64,000 nt of DNA from Caprimulgus europaeus (taxonomy: Eukaryota > Chordata > Aves > Caprimulgiformes > Caprimulgidae): contig OU015523.1 in the NCBI GenBank assembly GCA_907165065.1, positions 16,305,834-16,369,833 of the forward strand, given 5' to 3'. The notes under the pieces are model-generated. The model had not been told where the DNA came from and searched no databases. It saw only the letters and a program-made list of their open reading frames with translations. The position numbers and the translations under genes are program-made. Positions 22,013-34,735 of the stretch are shown here, one piece after another. How positions within the stretch are numbered: position 1 is the first letter of the stretch; each line of letters begins with the position of its first letter.

Positions 22013-25000
22013 TCTTCACTATTTGATGTTTATTGGCAACTAGTAACCACACATGATGTTTTTCAGCCTCTTACTTGCTTTTTCCTATGAGCATGGAAAT
22101 GAATAAACAGTCCAGGAAAACAAGAGGCTAAAATCCCTGCACCGGTAGACTTTGCTTAATCTTTGTGTCACTAACTGTGCCTGTATCAATAACTTGTGAA
22201 AATAACTTTTGATCCAGTAAATTACCTAGAAAGGTCAGAGATATCCCAGGTAATGCTGGGGATATAAAGGATAGTCTGGAGAGCACAGGGCAGAGACTTC
22301 CATGTTCAGCCCAGCCTATAGAGGAATGCAGCATCTCTGCAGCACCCTCATGACTGCTCCCAATTCAGGAGGGTTGCATTGTTACCCCGCAGCTGAGCAT
22401 CTCTGTTGGACTGAGGAAGAAGAGAGCTCAGATCTCTGGCATCCACAGTGCAATGTATCCATAGATGAGATAGGTGGCCCATGCAGGGATGGAAGAGTTA
22501 CATATTACTGGCCTAAATGCCAATATGGGTAAGGTTTCCCACTTATAAAACAAGTTGCTAATTATTACCACCACACCAAGGTGATTGTTAAATTTTGGAG
22601 AGCAGGCACCTCACACCCCTGTCTGCCAGTGCTTTCACGGGACAAGTGCTCAGCATCTTCTGGGTCTGACTTGATCCTCCAACACAGGGAGTCAGCCACA
22701 TCCCAAGGGTGACACCTCCAAAACCTAGGCAGCCACATAGCAGGAGATGAAGTCTTCTGTTTAGAAGCAACATAAGAATAAAGTAATACAAGAACAAAAC
22801 ATAAGCTTGCACTTTGACATGACCTGCTGGTTAACATTTCCAGTTACCCATGCTCCACTTGGACAAAAACCTCAAACCTCAAAACCTCAAACCTCTCCTC
22901 GTAGCATTTGCTGTGCTGCTGGGAAGCTGTCCAGAGCCCATGCCAGCTGATCTTACTTTCACCTGTTCTGGAAGGAGTCTAAACCATCCTGTAAATTGCT
23001 GCTGACAGGAATGCAAGTTTCCAAGCTATTATTGACAGTATTGCCTGCTGTTGCTTAGTGTTAGCCATGGGCCATGTGGTATTTGTTAGAGTACATGGCG
23101 CCTGAGGAGTTAAAAGTATCTTAGATATGCACAAATTTAGCTCTGCTGAATGTACTGCTTTGGCACAATATGCCAAGGCTTCCTCTGCAGGGCAGGGCGT
23201 GCATAATTCACTTCAGCCTGGGCCAGAAAGGGTTCGTTTCACAGCTAGGAGACAGAAAGCAGAGCTGTCTTTTCTTAGAGACCTTACCATGCTCACCACA
23301 TAATGCAACAGTTGTCAGGTGAGTCCATCAGGGCCAGGATTTAAGCCAAAGGAAGAAGTCATCAGAGCCGACTTAAGGACAGCGGGAAGAATTAAACTCT
23401 GCCCTCAGACTCCAGAGTCAGGAAGTCTTAAGAGCCTGAACCAGCAGCCACCATTGGGGAGGACAGTAACAGCTCCATGTATGACACAAGGTAGATTTGC
23501 ACCTCCTACCAATCACATGATGACAAAAGATAAATTTTCAAAATATGCTCTTTCAAATGCCCATTTGGGAATTATAATTCCAAGTCAGTTAACTAACATG
23601 AGGCACAGCACAGCCTCTCTTTCCATTTTGCACTAGGGCTTTTGAATAAGTTGGCAAGTAGGATTTGTAATCACCCTTTTGATGCTCACACAGATGAGCA
23701 TCCAAACCACCACACCCAGGCACTGTAGTCCCAAGCAAAGAGAATACTAACTGACAGAACATTTTGTTGCCAGATCTACTTCCAACCAATTTTTGCTTCC
23801 CTTTATGTACATAGCAAGACATTTTCTTCTCACTCCATTGCACAAAATGGTCATTATAGCTGGCAATTCCAACACCAATACTAAAAACCCAACAGGTTCA
23901 TAGAAGGTAGCCACCTCTCTGTCCAAATCATGTTTTCTCCAGGTCAACACAAGAATACAGCTGCAGTCCCGCTATTTGCTGGTAATTGTGAACATAGAAC
24001 TTCAGTCTCCAGAGCAGAGTTGTCAGCCCCAAGCTTTCCCTCATCTCTTGCCTTCATTTAGTGGTGCTTAAAAAATGTATGCTTAAAAAGCAAAGTTGAG
24101 TTGTCTAAGTGCAAAGGAAAGTCTCTTAATTAGCACTCAGATCAAAAGAAGGGCAAAAAATAAAGGAAAAGAGTAAAGTGATTTAATATTTTCAAGTTAA
24201 TTTCCTGGACTTTTCTCCCCTCCCTCCCTCCAACTCTTTTTTTTTTCTGAATCCACCAAGACAAGAGCCCTTTTGGGCCAGTTGGACTGAGGAGCGCTGT
24301 CTGTAACGCACTACATGGGAACTGCCAGTTCATTTCACCCTGATGGCACTGATTTATACCAGTGCCTGGTCAAGGATTAAGCCCTCCATCAAATTTTAAT
24401 GGTCCCTTGTCCCTTTAACAGTCCGATTAAAAGCGGGAGCCCTTCTTAGACCCTGGATGTCTCTATGGTAACAAAACAAGATCGTTTTGTTCTAGCTCAG
24501 AGGATTGCGTGCATATTGAAAAGCACAGTTAAGATATTTTGAAGTGGAGAGTCCAGATCTGCCAATTCTGAAGCCTTGCAAGAAAAATGATTATGCAAAT
24601 TAAACTCCTAAAGGTGAATGGCAATGACTGCTTTCCACAACAATACCGTTACAGTAGGAGAAATCAGAGCAGCGCTCTCAGCAAGGTGCCTTGCTCAGTA
24701 GCACAAAACCCACTACACCAGGTGCCTTACTTTTTGTTTATCTTTGCAAAACTGTGTGGGACAGAACTGGTCGCACCAACAAAAGCATTTCTGAGTTTTG
24801 TAGCTGTTTCTGCAGCACAGCCAATGCACACAGAAGTCAAGTCTCCAGGAATTGTAACATCGTCCCTCTCATGTAAAGAGAAAGGAAATAAAAGACACAG
24901 CAAGTAGAGTCCTGAGTTCAGGACTGGACTAGCAGAGGCAGTAATTTAAATACCTGCTTGCCCCCAGCCTTAGAGGAAAACTGTATCTAACATATTTCCC

Positions 25001-25862
25001 TAGTGCCATCTGACTTGGGGCAGTCTGCTATACACCTCTTGCTTGCTGCTTTCCTCAGAAAACATCACAAGAGGAGCTTGCTCTTGTGGAGTACTGCAAG
25101 TTGGAAGGGCAGGAGAATGTGCCATGCCAGAGGGTAGACAACTGAGCCTGAGGAAGTTATTACCTCTTCTGGTCATTGATTCTTTGTTATTTTTTCATGG
25201 CTATTAATCACCTGCTGAGTGCCACTGTTGCACTCAAATTCTTGCTGTAGAAAATAGGGAAACAGACCTTATAGGCAAACCCAAGAATTGCCTGTCAGTG
25301 TAATTGAAATTGTAGCAGTCTAATCAAAGAAATATTATTTGCCTAGATCTAATAAGATGAAAAAATAAAGACAGGCTATTATCTGAGAAAAGTCTGAGTA
25401 ATAATACAGTTGAAATTGTTTTCCACACTTCCTGGCAAACACATCATCTTTCTCTTTGCAGGGAGGAGCATAAAGCTGATGTGTTCTTCCCCCTCCATCT
25501 AAGGTCCATATGGAGTTTGGTTTATACATTTTCTAGCAATATTTTACATCTCACTCCTCCTTCCTTGGTCTGCAAGTCCACACTAGACATGGAGAACTTT
25601 TACATATATTGGATTTTACTCTTTTTCCTTTTTCATACTGGTTTTGCCTAGCTCTCATGTCTGCATTTATCTGATTACTGGTGAGCTGTCTATAGAGCTG
25701 GGGTCCACACTGATATCTGAAACCTCTTTTCTCATCACCCCATGCCTGTTCTTCTCTGCACTGCATCCTCTGTCCCCTCTTTCAAGGCCTCTCACTATGC
25801 CTGCATTTATCTACACTGCACAAGCAGCACAGAGAAGTACATACATCACACATGCCTGCATT
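22013..25862. other. Non-coding stretch
   Basis: No exon or RNA gene is recognised. It holds the CCTCAAA short tandem repeat at 22866. A/T-rich blocks at 24160-24250 and 25300-25400 are unremarkable. Confidence 0.55.
22866..22897. repeat. CCTCAAA short tandem repeat
   Basis: AACCTCAAACCTCAAAACCT, CAAACCTC: four units of CCTCAAA(A) in tandem. Confidence 0.85.
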
Positions 25863-26238
25863 TCAGCCTGGAAAAGAAAAGGCTCCATGGAGACCTTATA
25901 ACAGCCTTCCAGTACCTGAAGGGGCTACAGGAAGGCTGGGGAGGGACTTTTGACAAAGGCAGGTAGTGATAGAATGGGGGGTAATGGTTTTAAACTGGAA
26001 GAGGGGAGGTTTAGATGAGAAACGAGGAAGAAATTCTTTACTGTGAGGGTGGTGAGACACTGGCACAGGTTGCCCAGAGAAGCTGTGGCTGCCCCCTCCC
26101 TGGAAGTGTTCAAGGCCAGGTTGGATGAGGCTTTGAGCAACCTGGTCTAGTGGAAGGTGTCCCTGCTGATGGCAGGAGGGTTGGAACCAGATAATCTTAA
26201 AGGTCGCTTCCAACCCAGCCCATTCTATGATTCTATGA
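25863..26238 (+). mobile_element. CR1 LINE 3' fragment
   Basis: It starts with CCTGGAAAAGAAAAGGCTCC (the FSLEKRRL block of the RT C-terminus, here LEKKRLHGDLITAFQYLKG), continues through GAAGAAATTCTTTACTGTGA and GTTGCCCAGAGAAGCTGTGG, and ends with GGTCGCTTCCAACCCA and two ATTCTATG octamers (26222-26237). The coding part is interrupted by frame changes. Confidence 0.93.
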
Positions 26239-26847
26239 CACTGTATCAGTATGAGGAGCAGGGAGTGTGCAACCTCCCCTCAGGCTGTAGTTTTGAAAAC
26301 AGGAAGCTCCCAAAACGATACGAGGTAGTGGCAGTGGAGCGTTGGTCAGCCCGAGAGAGCATATTCTGCTGGGGGAACACAAAGTTCTTCAGACCCAGCT
26401 GGAGCACCATGGAGGATCAGACTTTTAGGAAACCAATTGGAGTTTTCAGTTTGGTAGCACAGATTCAACTCAATTTAGTTAAATTAAGCCCTTAATAATA
26501 AATTCACTTTTTTCTTCATCTGCATGTTCTTCAAAGGCAGTCCTGGACCAGCCTATAGTGGGCTTCATTACCAGTGGGCCCTTGGGTCCAACTGCAATAT
26601 GAATATGAAATAATTCTGAGAAGTCCCAGTTACCACCCGCAGTGTTACTGTCTAGACATATCTAAAACTGAGCATAGACCAGATCCAAGTTTTTTAACTA
26701 ATTTTTTTACCAGAAGTGTTTTTCTTCACTTTGCATCTTTCTGTCAAGAGATTCCAGTTTAAGCTTCCCAAATACAGAAAAGGTTTGACAGTTTTTTCCT
26801 TAAAGCTTTGAATTAAAAGTGTTGCCTGTGACACAACTAAGTTGAGC

Positions 26848-26873
26848 AAAAAAAAAAAAAAAAAAAAAAAAAA
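26848..26873. repeat. A26 homopolymer
   Basis: A run of 26 consecutive A, the longest homopolymer in the window. No AATAAA signal or recognisable processed transcript precedes it, so a retrocopy tail is not supported. Confidence 0.95.
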
Positions 26874-26942
26874 GTAATTTAAAAATATTTCTTACTTTAA
26901 AAAAAATTAATTACCAAATTAGCAATTTCAGCAAGGACAGCA

Positions 26943-27070
26943 TTCAGTTCAGGCTAGGATGCTCAGGGCTTTGACCAGTTAGTTCTTCAAAACCTCCAAG
27001 GACACAGACTCCGCAACTTCTCTGAGCTACCTATTCCAGTGACTAATTATCCTCAGCACAAAGGGCCTGC
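26943..27070 (-). mobile_element. Old CR1 fragment
   Basis: The plus strand reads like the reverse complement of the CR1 C-terminal coding region: GATGCTCAGGGCTTTGACCA, then CTTCAAAACCTCCAAGGACA, then ACTTCTCTGAGCTACCTATT and a CCAGTG. The match to intact CR1 (an ALEVFKTRLD-type segment in reverse) is clear but diverged, and no octamer tail is left. The following 100 bases may be a continuation too decayed to call. Confidence 0.65.
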
Positions 27071-28571
27071 CTCCATCTTCTTGATGACTTCCACATATGC
27101 CCTGGAAGATAGGTGTTCTTTCCCTTTCTTTTACCTGAAGCCCAGCTTCTCCTTGTTTTCACGTGTGGCAGTGAATCAAAGCCTCTACATCACTGCAACA
27201 GTACTTGATCTCAATCAGATTTATTTGGGAAAGAATGACAGCAAGCTCATACTGATAACAGGGCGTGCTAACCAACTCAAGTTTTCCAAGAGTGGTATCT
27301 GCACTAACATAGCTTAAGAATTTTAAATGTATGTAGGACAGGAAAAGTCTAAACGACCTCCCTGGACATACCACCCTTTGAAAGATGATGCAGGTACTAC
27401 TGAATTTGGGATTGGGTTTACATTTGTGTGTAAGGTTACATCTGGACACCTCACATGGACTCCTGATCCTACCCCCACTGGTTCTGGGTAGCATTTTGTG
27501 AAGTTATCCTCCCCCACCCATTTAACTCCCAGTTTAAGATGGCACAGATTTTTTCTGAGTATAGAAATATCAGCTCCAGTTACCAGGGATACTTATGTTC
27601 TATAATGGTTTCCAGGAGGTGCCATCTCCAAGGATGAATCCTTCTCCCAAAAGGGAGCAAAGCAGCTGGCTTTCTCTAGGAAGGCAAAGGCAAGCAGCAA
27701 CAAACTAGATTTTTCAGAAACATCTCATAAAACAGATCTCAATGTTGAGAACAGACAAGGGCACAGTCCTTATCTTACCTGTACCATAAAGAGCCCAGAG
27801 CAGATCTTAAACAAGCACCATTGTGGATGCTTTCCTCCTTAACCCCATTCCTCATTACTCTCATGTTGCCAGTAAGAAAATCAGAGGACAGTGCAATGAT
27901 GTATCCATGTTTTTTGGATTGAAAATTTAAAACTTTCCCCATAGGATGAAGTAAATGCAGCAAGTAACGTGCAATCAAAGGCCAGAATATGCCTTGGCCT
28001 GCAGCCCAATAAATTAATCCTTAAGGAGCTGGCATCTCACTTCCACACAAATATAGCTCTGCTCATTACCGATCCAGTCGGAAATACTGGGGAAGGCTTC
28101 AGGAAAACAGACACCTGGCAGAGACACCAAGTTATCTCCCTGCATACTGATTTATGCAGCGATACTTCCTAAATCACTAACAAGGGGAGCACAAGCTGTG
28201 CAGTGAATGGTAGCCCCAAGGCATGCCATGGAGGTGCATGGCAGAGCTCCTACAACAGCCTTGTAAGTCCTACAGGTAGAGGTATAACAGCAAAGCCTTC
28301 AGTGCAGCAATTGTAACATGGGGTTTTGACTGACATCCACTTTGCAATCATTTGGCAAGGATCCTTCCCCACAGTGTAAAGGGGCACCGGTTCAGTTTAA
28401 TTCTGCTTTCCCTAGGCTGTTTGATGTTGAGAGATGGGCCCACAGCAAGGGCAGCTGATGCCCTTACAGGAATCAGGAGCTCCAGTCTAGCTACCTTTCC
28501 CCATCACCTTGATCATGCCTGTAACGAGGCACAGTGACCTGTCCATGCCTTGGACAGACCACTCCCTTTAG
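27071..28571. other. Non-coding stretch, nothing recognised
   Basis: Unique sequence, possibly starting with a decayed continuation of the old CR1. No supported gene. Confidence 0.5.
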
Positions 28572-28576
28572 ACACA

Positions 28577-28742
28577 TGTATTGGGTCTGGCTGGGTTGGA
28601 CTTAATTTCCCCCATAGCAGCCCTCAGAGTGCTGTGTGCAAAAGAAGGGCAAAACCAGGACACCTCTCCATCCTGCTGAGGAGGGTGGGTGATAGAGCAG
28701 CTCGGTGGGCACCTGGCATACAGCCAAAGTTAACTCACCACA
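28577..28742 (+). mobile_element. Miniature LTR-like element with ACACA duplication
   Basis: A 166-bp unit starts TGTATTGGGTCTGGCTGGG, closely matching the 5' end of the ERVL-like LTR at 60363, and ends GCCAAAGTTAACTCACCACA, matching the same family's 3' end (ggttaaaccatgaca). Perfect ACACA pentamers flank it at 28572-28576 and 28743-28747. It keeps both ends and lacks most of the middle, so it is either an internally deleted LTR or a short non-autonomous subfamily. Confidence 0.7.
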
Positions 28743-29712
28743 ACACAAATTCCCCTTCTTTGCTATATTTCTAGAGTCCTGTGCTACAGTTTCCGTCCAC
28801 CAGAAGGCAGGAACCCACACATCCCTCACAGGCAAAACTTCAACCTCTGGTGACCCTGTCACCCAAAACCCACATCATCACTAGACATCCACCTTTGCAA
28901 CGCTTCTCCTGCCCCCTTAAATAGCCTTCATCAGCTTATCTCTCCTTGGAATCAAACATGGCCTCCACATGGGAATGGTTGCAGAGACAGAAACTGGGAC
29001 ATTTATGGAAATAGTCACGAATTCATTAAGCATGAAAGCTTCAATAGTCTAATATTTCACTAGTGAGCAGTATTGCCTTCCAAAACAGTCTCAACATTTT
29101 TTCACATACACACTCTCCCTCACACTGTATCTTTTCTGTTTGTATAGCACCAAGCACGCTACAGCTGACATTCAGGTAAGGTATTCCTAGACTCTACAGC
29201 TGTAGAAACAAAGAATGTGATATGCCTAATTGAAGGTGTGATCCAGGCTATAAATTATACAGTCCTGTCAAAACTGAATTAATCATGCACCTTTCACCAG
29301 CTCAGCTGTAGTCTACCCATTAATCCATCTTCACTGAGATATATCCTAGTGTTACAAATAACTCATCAGTTTCAAAGGCATTTCTCCCCAAACTATCCCC
29401 ACTCAGGACAAGATTCAGATTCAGCCGTGGGCGAGTGATGCTTTTCTAGGCATAAAAACCCTCTACAACAAAAACCCTCTCATCTTTAATGCCTGATGGT
29501 CATGAAGGGATAGAAATGGCAGCTTCGTGCTATTAGGGAAGGGCAATTCCCAGCTGCACAAAGGGGACACATGTCCTGAAAAGACTCCAGATTTTAATGC
29601 TATGACTTTTTGTGCATAGAAATGCATTTGAGTCATTTTTAAATGGTTGCACAGCTAATTCCCTTTGAGTTCTGCACAGCTTGATTCATTGAAATGGAGG
29701 CAACTTTGTTCA

Positions 29713-29880
29713 CAGTAGTAGTATTGTTGTAGTTGTGAAGGCTTTAGGCTGTAGCTGAGACAAAGTTTGCAGGGAAAGGAATTAATTTTTATTAGATCAG
29801 CTAAGAAATGGAAAAAAACACCCAGACAACCTTTAAGGCAGGCAAAGCCTTCAAGATTAAAAAAGTAAATCTTTGGATCT
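29713..29880 (+). mobile_element. Second copy of the 21.8-kb ancient element (partial)
   Basis: AGTAGTATTGTTGTAGTTGT, GAAGGCTTTAGG, then GAATTAATTTTTATTAGATC, AGCTAAG follow the same order as the element at 21790-22012. The far inverted end is not recognisable, so the copy is truncated or decayed. Confidence 0.4.
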
Positions 29881-32800
29881 GAACTCTAGAGAACCAAGAA
29901 GGAGAGAAATCTTCCAATAAACATTTTAAGCTCACCGAATTATTCCAGTGGGGTTTTTTTTGCAACAGCAGTTGGCATACAACGGGCTAAAAAGTTTTCA
30001 GGGCTCCTTCAGGAGGAGCCACATAAATGAGTTGTACTTCAGGACACATGAGGAACAACTCCATCCCCAACTCATTCCTAAAAACCTTATCTGGCATGCA
30101 ACTTGCTCCCACTGACACACCACACTTCCCTCTCTGGCTGACAGCAGGCACCTGCAGATCACTCTTAGCCCAGAGAACAAATGTTAAACCCAAAGAAAAC
30201 CTTTGCTGCTGGCATTTAATTTGTTTGGTTGTTTTGTGGGGTTTTTTTTCCCCCTACCTGTTTCTAAAAAAAATAAAAAATAAAAAAGCAACAAGTGATG
30301 TCATGAAAGGAAGTATTATGTACCAAAGAAGTCAGAAAAGAAGCTAAAGTAGCAGAATGTCACAGCTTCAGCTGGGAGAAAGCCAGGATTGCCAGCCTTA
30401 AACATCTACAGCAGTTGGAAAGTACATAACATACACAATTTAACGTTTCTCCAAAAGAGGGCAAGTTCAGCACTCCCTAATGCCTTGCGTTTCCCACAAG
30501 GGGTTGCTTCTTGGGGTCCCTAATGGCAGGAAGAGCAACACTTGTTACAGAAGTAATATGCCTTTAGGAGAAGAAGGCAAGAGGAGTTAACTTGGGAAGG
30601 TCATGTATTAAGTGTACACACAGGCAACCTGAACCAAAAGTATTTTGGCCTCTTACAGACATCAATATTAGCAGGGACTGCAAACTTTGCATCCCTTGGA
30701 TTCTATAGGCCTCTTACACCAGAAAGAAGGGAGGAAAATATCTCATTCAAGGTCACCTTTGAGCTGAATTAAACTCTAAGAGGCCCACTGGAGACAAACA
30801 AATGTAGCGAAGAAAAAAGTCACCTCCCTCAGTGCTCTATACACCACAAAACATTTTCAGGCTAACTGGGAAAGCACTGCCCCAGCTTGGGGCTCAGACA
30901 GGTCTGCAACAGGCTGGTTCAGATTGGCCACCAGTGAGTGCCACATGGGTACAGTGAAATAAGGCAGAGCAGAGCCCTCACCAGCTAACCCAAAGAGAAA
31001 GCACTTACCTACTCTTTCCAGAAGCAGATGATGTAGTACAACTCATGCAGGACAGAACAGCATAAAAAAACTTCACCAACAAGAGCCAAACCAAGCCTTT
31101 TTCTTTTCTGCTATTTAAGCAGGCCCACTAACACCAGGAGCTGACCCAACCCAACTTCACAGCTGGCCCTGTTTATGTGATAACGACCATCAGCAAGATT
31201 GCAAAGGAAGACTTTTGAGGCCCTGTCACTTGCCTCTATTAACAGCATTTCCTCATTTAGCTCTCACAAGTTTCCTAGCAACATCCTTGCATGCACATTA
31301 ACACATACATTAGATCTCGCACAGGCACCTGTAGAACAGTCAGGGCTGAAAAACTTTTGCTTTCATGTTGTCTCTGAGGGGAAATCAATTTGCTTCAAGA
31401 AGCAAACCCCTTCAAGGCAGCAAAGGCTACCAACATGCTCATGACACGTTCGTGAAACCATGGAGCTCTTAGTGAAGAGAGAACTCGCTGCATTCGATTT
31501 CATTATTGGCATTTTCCATGTAAGAAGGCAGTGGGTTATCCTCTCCCTGCAGCTTTCAAAGGCGGCAAATGTCAATACAGAGAATAATGCTCTGAATAAC
31601 ACATAAAGAAGTCTGAGTAGCCAAACAGGCAGACACTGGGCAAAAGGTCAAAAGGAGCAATAATTCACTTCACAGCCTGAGTCAAACCCTCTATTTGCCT
31701 AATATCTGCCTGTCTGGGCAGCTGAATGCCACCCTTACTTCTGACTGCCAAGATAGCAGCTTTCTTGCCCAAACCAGCTAGTGGAAGGGTTCACCTTCCC
31801 CAGCACCATCTCGGTGAATACATCATGGAGGAAAGACTTGTCCCAGTCTGTCAGGTGGGTTCAAACTTCATGCTTCATGAACCAACAGTGTCTGCACACC
31901 AGGGAGATGGGGATTCACCAAGCACTCAGAGCAAAATCTCAGCAACTAGCAGGAATGAGAAACTTCTCTTTGTTAAATCTCACTTGCAGCAGTGACACAG
32001 GGATAAATAACACCCCAGGCTGGGGCAGGGCAGAAATCATGCCAAGTTCCTCATACCATTAAAGTATACCAGCACCTCCCAGGAGTAGCAGATCAGCAGC
32101 ATTTACCTACCACATTTGCTGTGTGAATAACACAGAGCTGCATAACTGGCTTGGATTCAAATCACTTGGAGGGTCCTAGACAAACAAGGAGCATTTGGGA
32201 CACTCCTCAAGGTGATCTGGACAGTCTTGAGGGCTGGGAGTTCACAACACTCCCAGTCCTCCTCACCCTCTGCTCTATTTCTCTTCTCTGCAGGAGGAAT
32301 TTGAACTGCAATTTTTCACTTGTCTGGAAAGTGATTCGGAGCATGCTTTGAAGCCCAAATGTACCCCGCATCTTGCCCTGCTGAAGCTTCATGCAGTAGA
32401 GACATGTGTGGTGCGAGAAAATTGCCTTGAGCTGAAATGCACACTTTTGGGAGAGTGCTTTGCTTTTGAGGCAAAGACAGTCTTGTCTTGCCTGTTGCCT
32501 AAAAAGGAGGTAATGAGAAACATCTCAATTTGTTACTGCCTTTCCAATGGGGTTTCCAGCCCTGGGAAAAGCTAATGGTGGTGTGTAGAGTTCCTCCAGA
32601 CTTGGGGGGAAGCCGGTGCCTTGCAGGGCTGTGCCCAGCAGCGGGAAACTGGAGCGAAGCCACCGACGTCTCTCTGACTAATGCTCTCGGGCTGCCTGTT
32701 GACAAAAGCAGCAAGAGGATTTGTAATGCCTAAGCTTATCATCATCACGCTTTGAGAAAATCCCTCTCCAAGAAACAGTGTAAATAAGTAAAGTTTTACA

Positions 32801-33631
32801 AGTTAGCGCACTCTCCTAATTGAGTAACCCTTGTAAATTAATAACATTGAAGCAAATGTGCAAAGACTCTGCTGACTTTCTGGAAGATGTCTAATAAGTT
32901 CCAGGTTTACTAAAGCGCCCAGAGGAGCTGATCCCCAAGCCTTATCGTAATTTGTTGAGACACTAATGATAGCTAACTTCTAGTGGCTTATTCAAGAGCA
33001 TAAGGACAGGAGAACCACCAGCAGGTCTTCCCTTCTGACCCAGCCAGGTGCTAGTCCTGCCATTCCTACTACCTTGCAGTCCCACAGTGAAGTGTGGAGA
33101 GCTCTCTCTCCTTCTTTTGAGGAGATCCAGTGAAAAACAATCCTTGAAGCACCCTTCAGAGCCAAGGTGGAAAGCCTCAGGGATAGTGGGAACTCTCTGT
33201 GTGTCACTGTTCCTGCCTGAGGGCTCCAGGTCTCACAGAAACCACATCCTCCTTGAGCAAACATGTTTGATAGTTTAGCCCCAGTAGGTGAAACATGAAA
33301 AAATGCTTGGTTTCTATTGCCATTTCTGTTGCACTTTTTGCTTTGACTTCTCCCACCCCAGCCATTAACAGCTTGGTTTCCCCAAGGAGAAGCTGTGGTT
33401 AGGTGAATAATGCAGAGTGTATATACTTTTCTTTTCTTTGAATGAACTTTGTCTGTCTTTGCTCATGGACACTGACAGCAGTTCCTGCTACTGCATTCAC
33501 TGTTCAAATCTATTAGGCCATCTGAACTGTATTTATTTTGACTTTAATGGCTGTGAATATTCACATGTCTTCAGTCATGTTGCTCAGAGCTTGCCCACCC
33601 ATAAAGCTATGCTGGTGTTACATGCATTTAG
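29881..33631. other. Non-coding stretch, nothing recognised
   Basis: Unique sequence, no supported exon. Frames at 31199-31444 and 31726-32062 have no recognisable domain. Confidence 0.5.
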
Positions 33632-34735
33632 TTGAAGTGCGGATTAGATGAGCAGGTAGTGAGATGGATTATTAACTGGCTGGTGGGAAGAAGCCAGAGA
33701 GTAGTGGTCAATGGGGCGGAGTCGAGTTGGAGACCTGTGTCTAGTGGAGTCCCTCAGGGGTCAGTACTAGGACCAGTATTATTCAATATATTCATAAATG
33801 ACCTGGATGAGGGAATTGAGTGCACTGTCAGCAAGTTTGCTGATGATACCAAGCTGGGAGGAGTGGCTGACACTCCAGAAGGCTGTGCTGCCATCCAGAG
33901 AGACCTGGACAGGCTGGAGAGCTGGGCAGGGAAAAACTTGATGAAATATAATAAGGGCAAGTGTAGGGTGTTGCACCTGGGCAGGAACAATCCCAGGTTC
34001 CAGTATAGGTTAGGAAATGATCTCCTAGAGAGCAGTGAAGGGGAAAGGGATCTGGGAGTCCTGGTGGACAGCAGGATGACCATGAGCCAGCACTGTGCCC
34101 TTGTGGCCAGGAAGGCCAATGGCATCCTGGGGTGCATTAGAAGGGGTGTAGTCAGTAGGTCAAGAGAGGTTCTTCTTCCCCTTTACTCTGCCCTGGTGAG
34201 GCCACATCTGGAATATTGTGTCCAGTTCTGGGCCCCACAGTTCAAGAAGGACAGGGAACTGCTTGAGAGAGTCCAGCGAAGAGCCACCAAAATGATTAAG
34301 GGAGTGGAACATCTCCCTTATGAGGAAAGGCTGAGGGAGCTGGGGCTCTTTAGCTTGGAGAAGAGGAGGCTGAGGGGGGACCTGATTAATGTTTATAAAT
34401 ATTTGAATGGTGAGTGTCAGGAGGATGGGGCCAGGCTCTTTGCAGTGATGACCAATGATAGGACAAGGGGCAATGGGTGTAAGCTGGAACACAGGAGGTT
34501 CCGCTTAAATTTGAGGAAGAACTTCTTTACAGTAAGGGTGACAGAGCACTGGAACAGGCTGCCCAGGGAGGTTGTGGAGTCTCCTTCTCTGGAGACATTC
34601 AAGACCCGCCTGGACGCCTTCCTGTGCGAACTCATCTAGGTGTTCCTGCTCCGGCAGGGGGATTGGACTAGATGATCTTTCGAGGTCCCTTCCAATCCCT
34701 AATATTCTGTGATTCTGTGATTCTGTGATTCTGTG
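33632..34735 (+). mobile_element. CR1 LINE, 5'-truncated, ORF2 C-terminal half intact
   Basis: An uninterrupted 335-codon frame (33632-34639) encodes the second half of a CR1 reverse transcriptase. Visible motifs are [19 protein letters not shown], the catalytic FADD box ([10 protein letters not shown]), GKCRVLHLG, and the thumb/C-terminal region with [14 protein letters not shown] ending CELI-stop. A short 3' UTR follows (GGATTGGACTAGATGATC) and then four perfect ATTCTGTG octamers (34704-34735), the diagnostic CR1 tail. The 5' part (endonuclease, first RT motifs) is missing, so the element is dead, but the absence of frameshifts suggests a relatively young insertion. The apparent start codon is simply the truncation point. 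Confidence 0.95.

Noticed and set aside
26848..26873. A26 as the tail of a processed pseudogene
   Set aside because: No AATAAA 10-30 bases upstream, no recognisable coding remnant and no flanking target duplication.
33632..34639. 335-codon open frame as a host gene
   Set aside because: It is the C-terminal part of a CR1 reverse transcriptase (FADD motif, octamer tail) with no endonuclease part and no real start codon.
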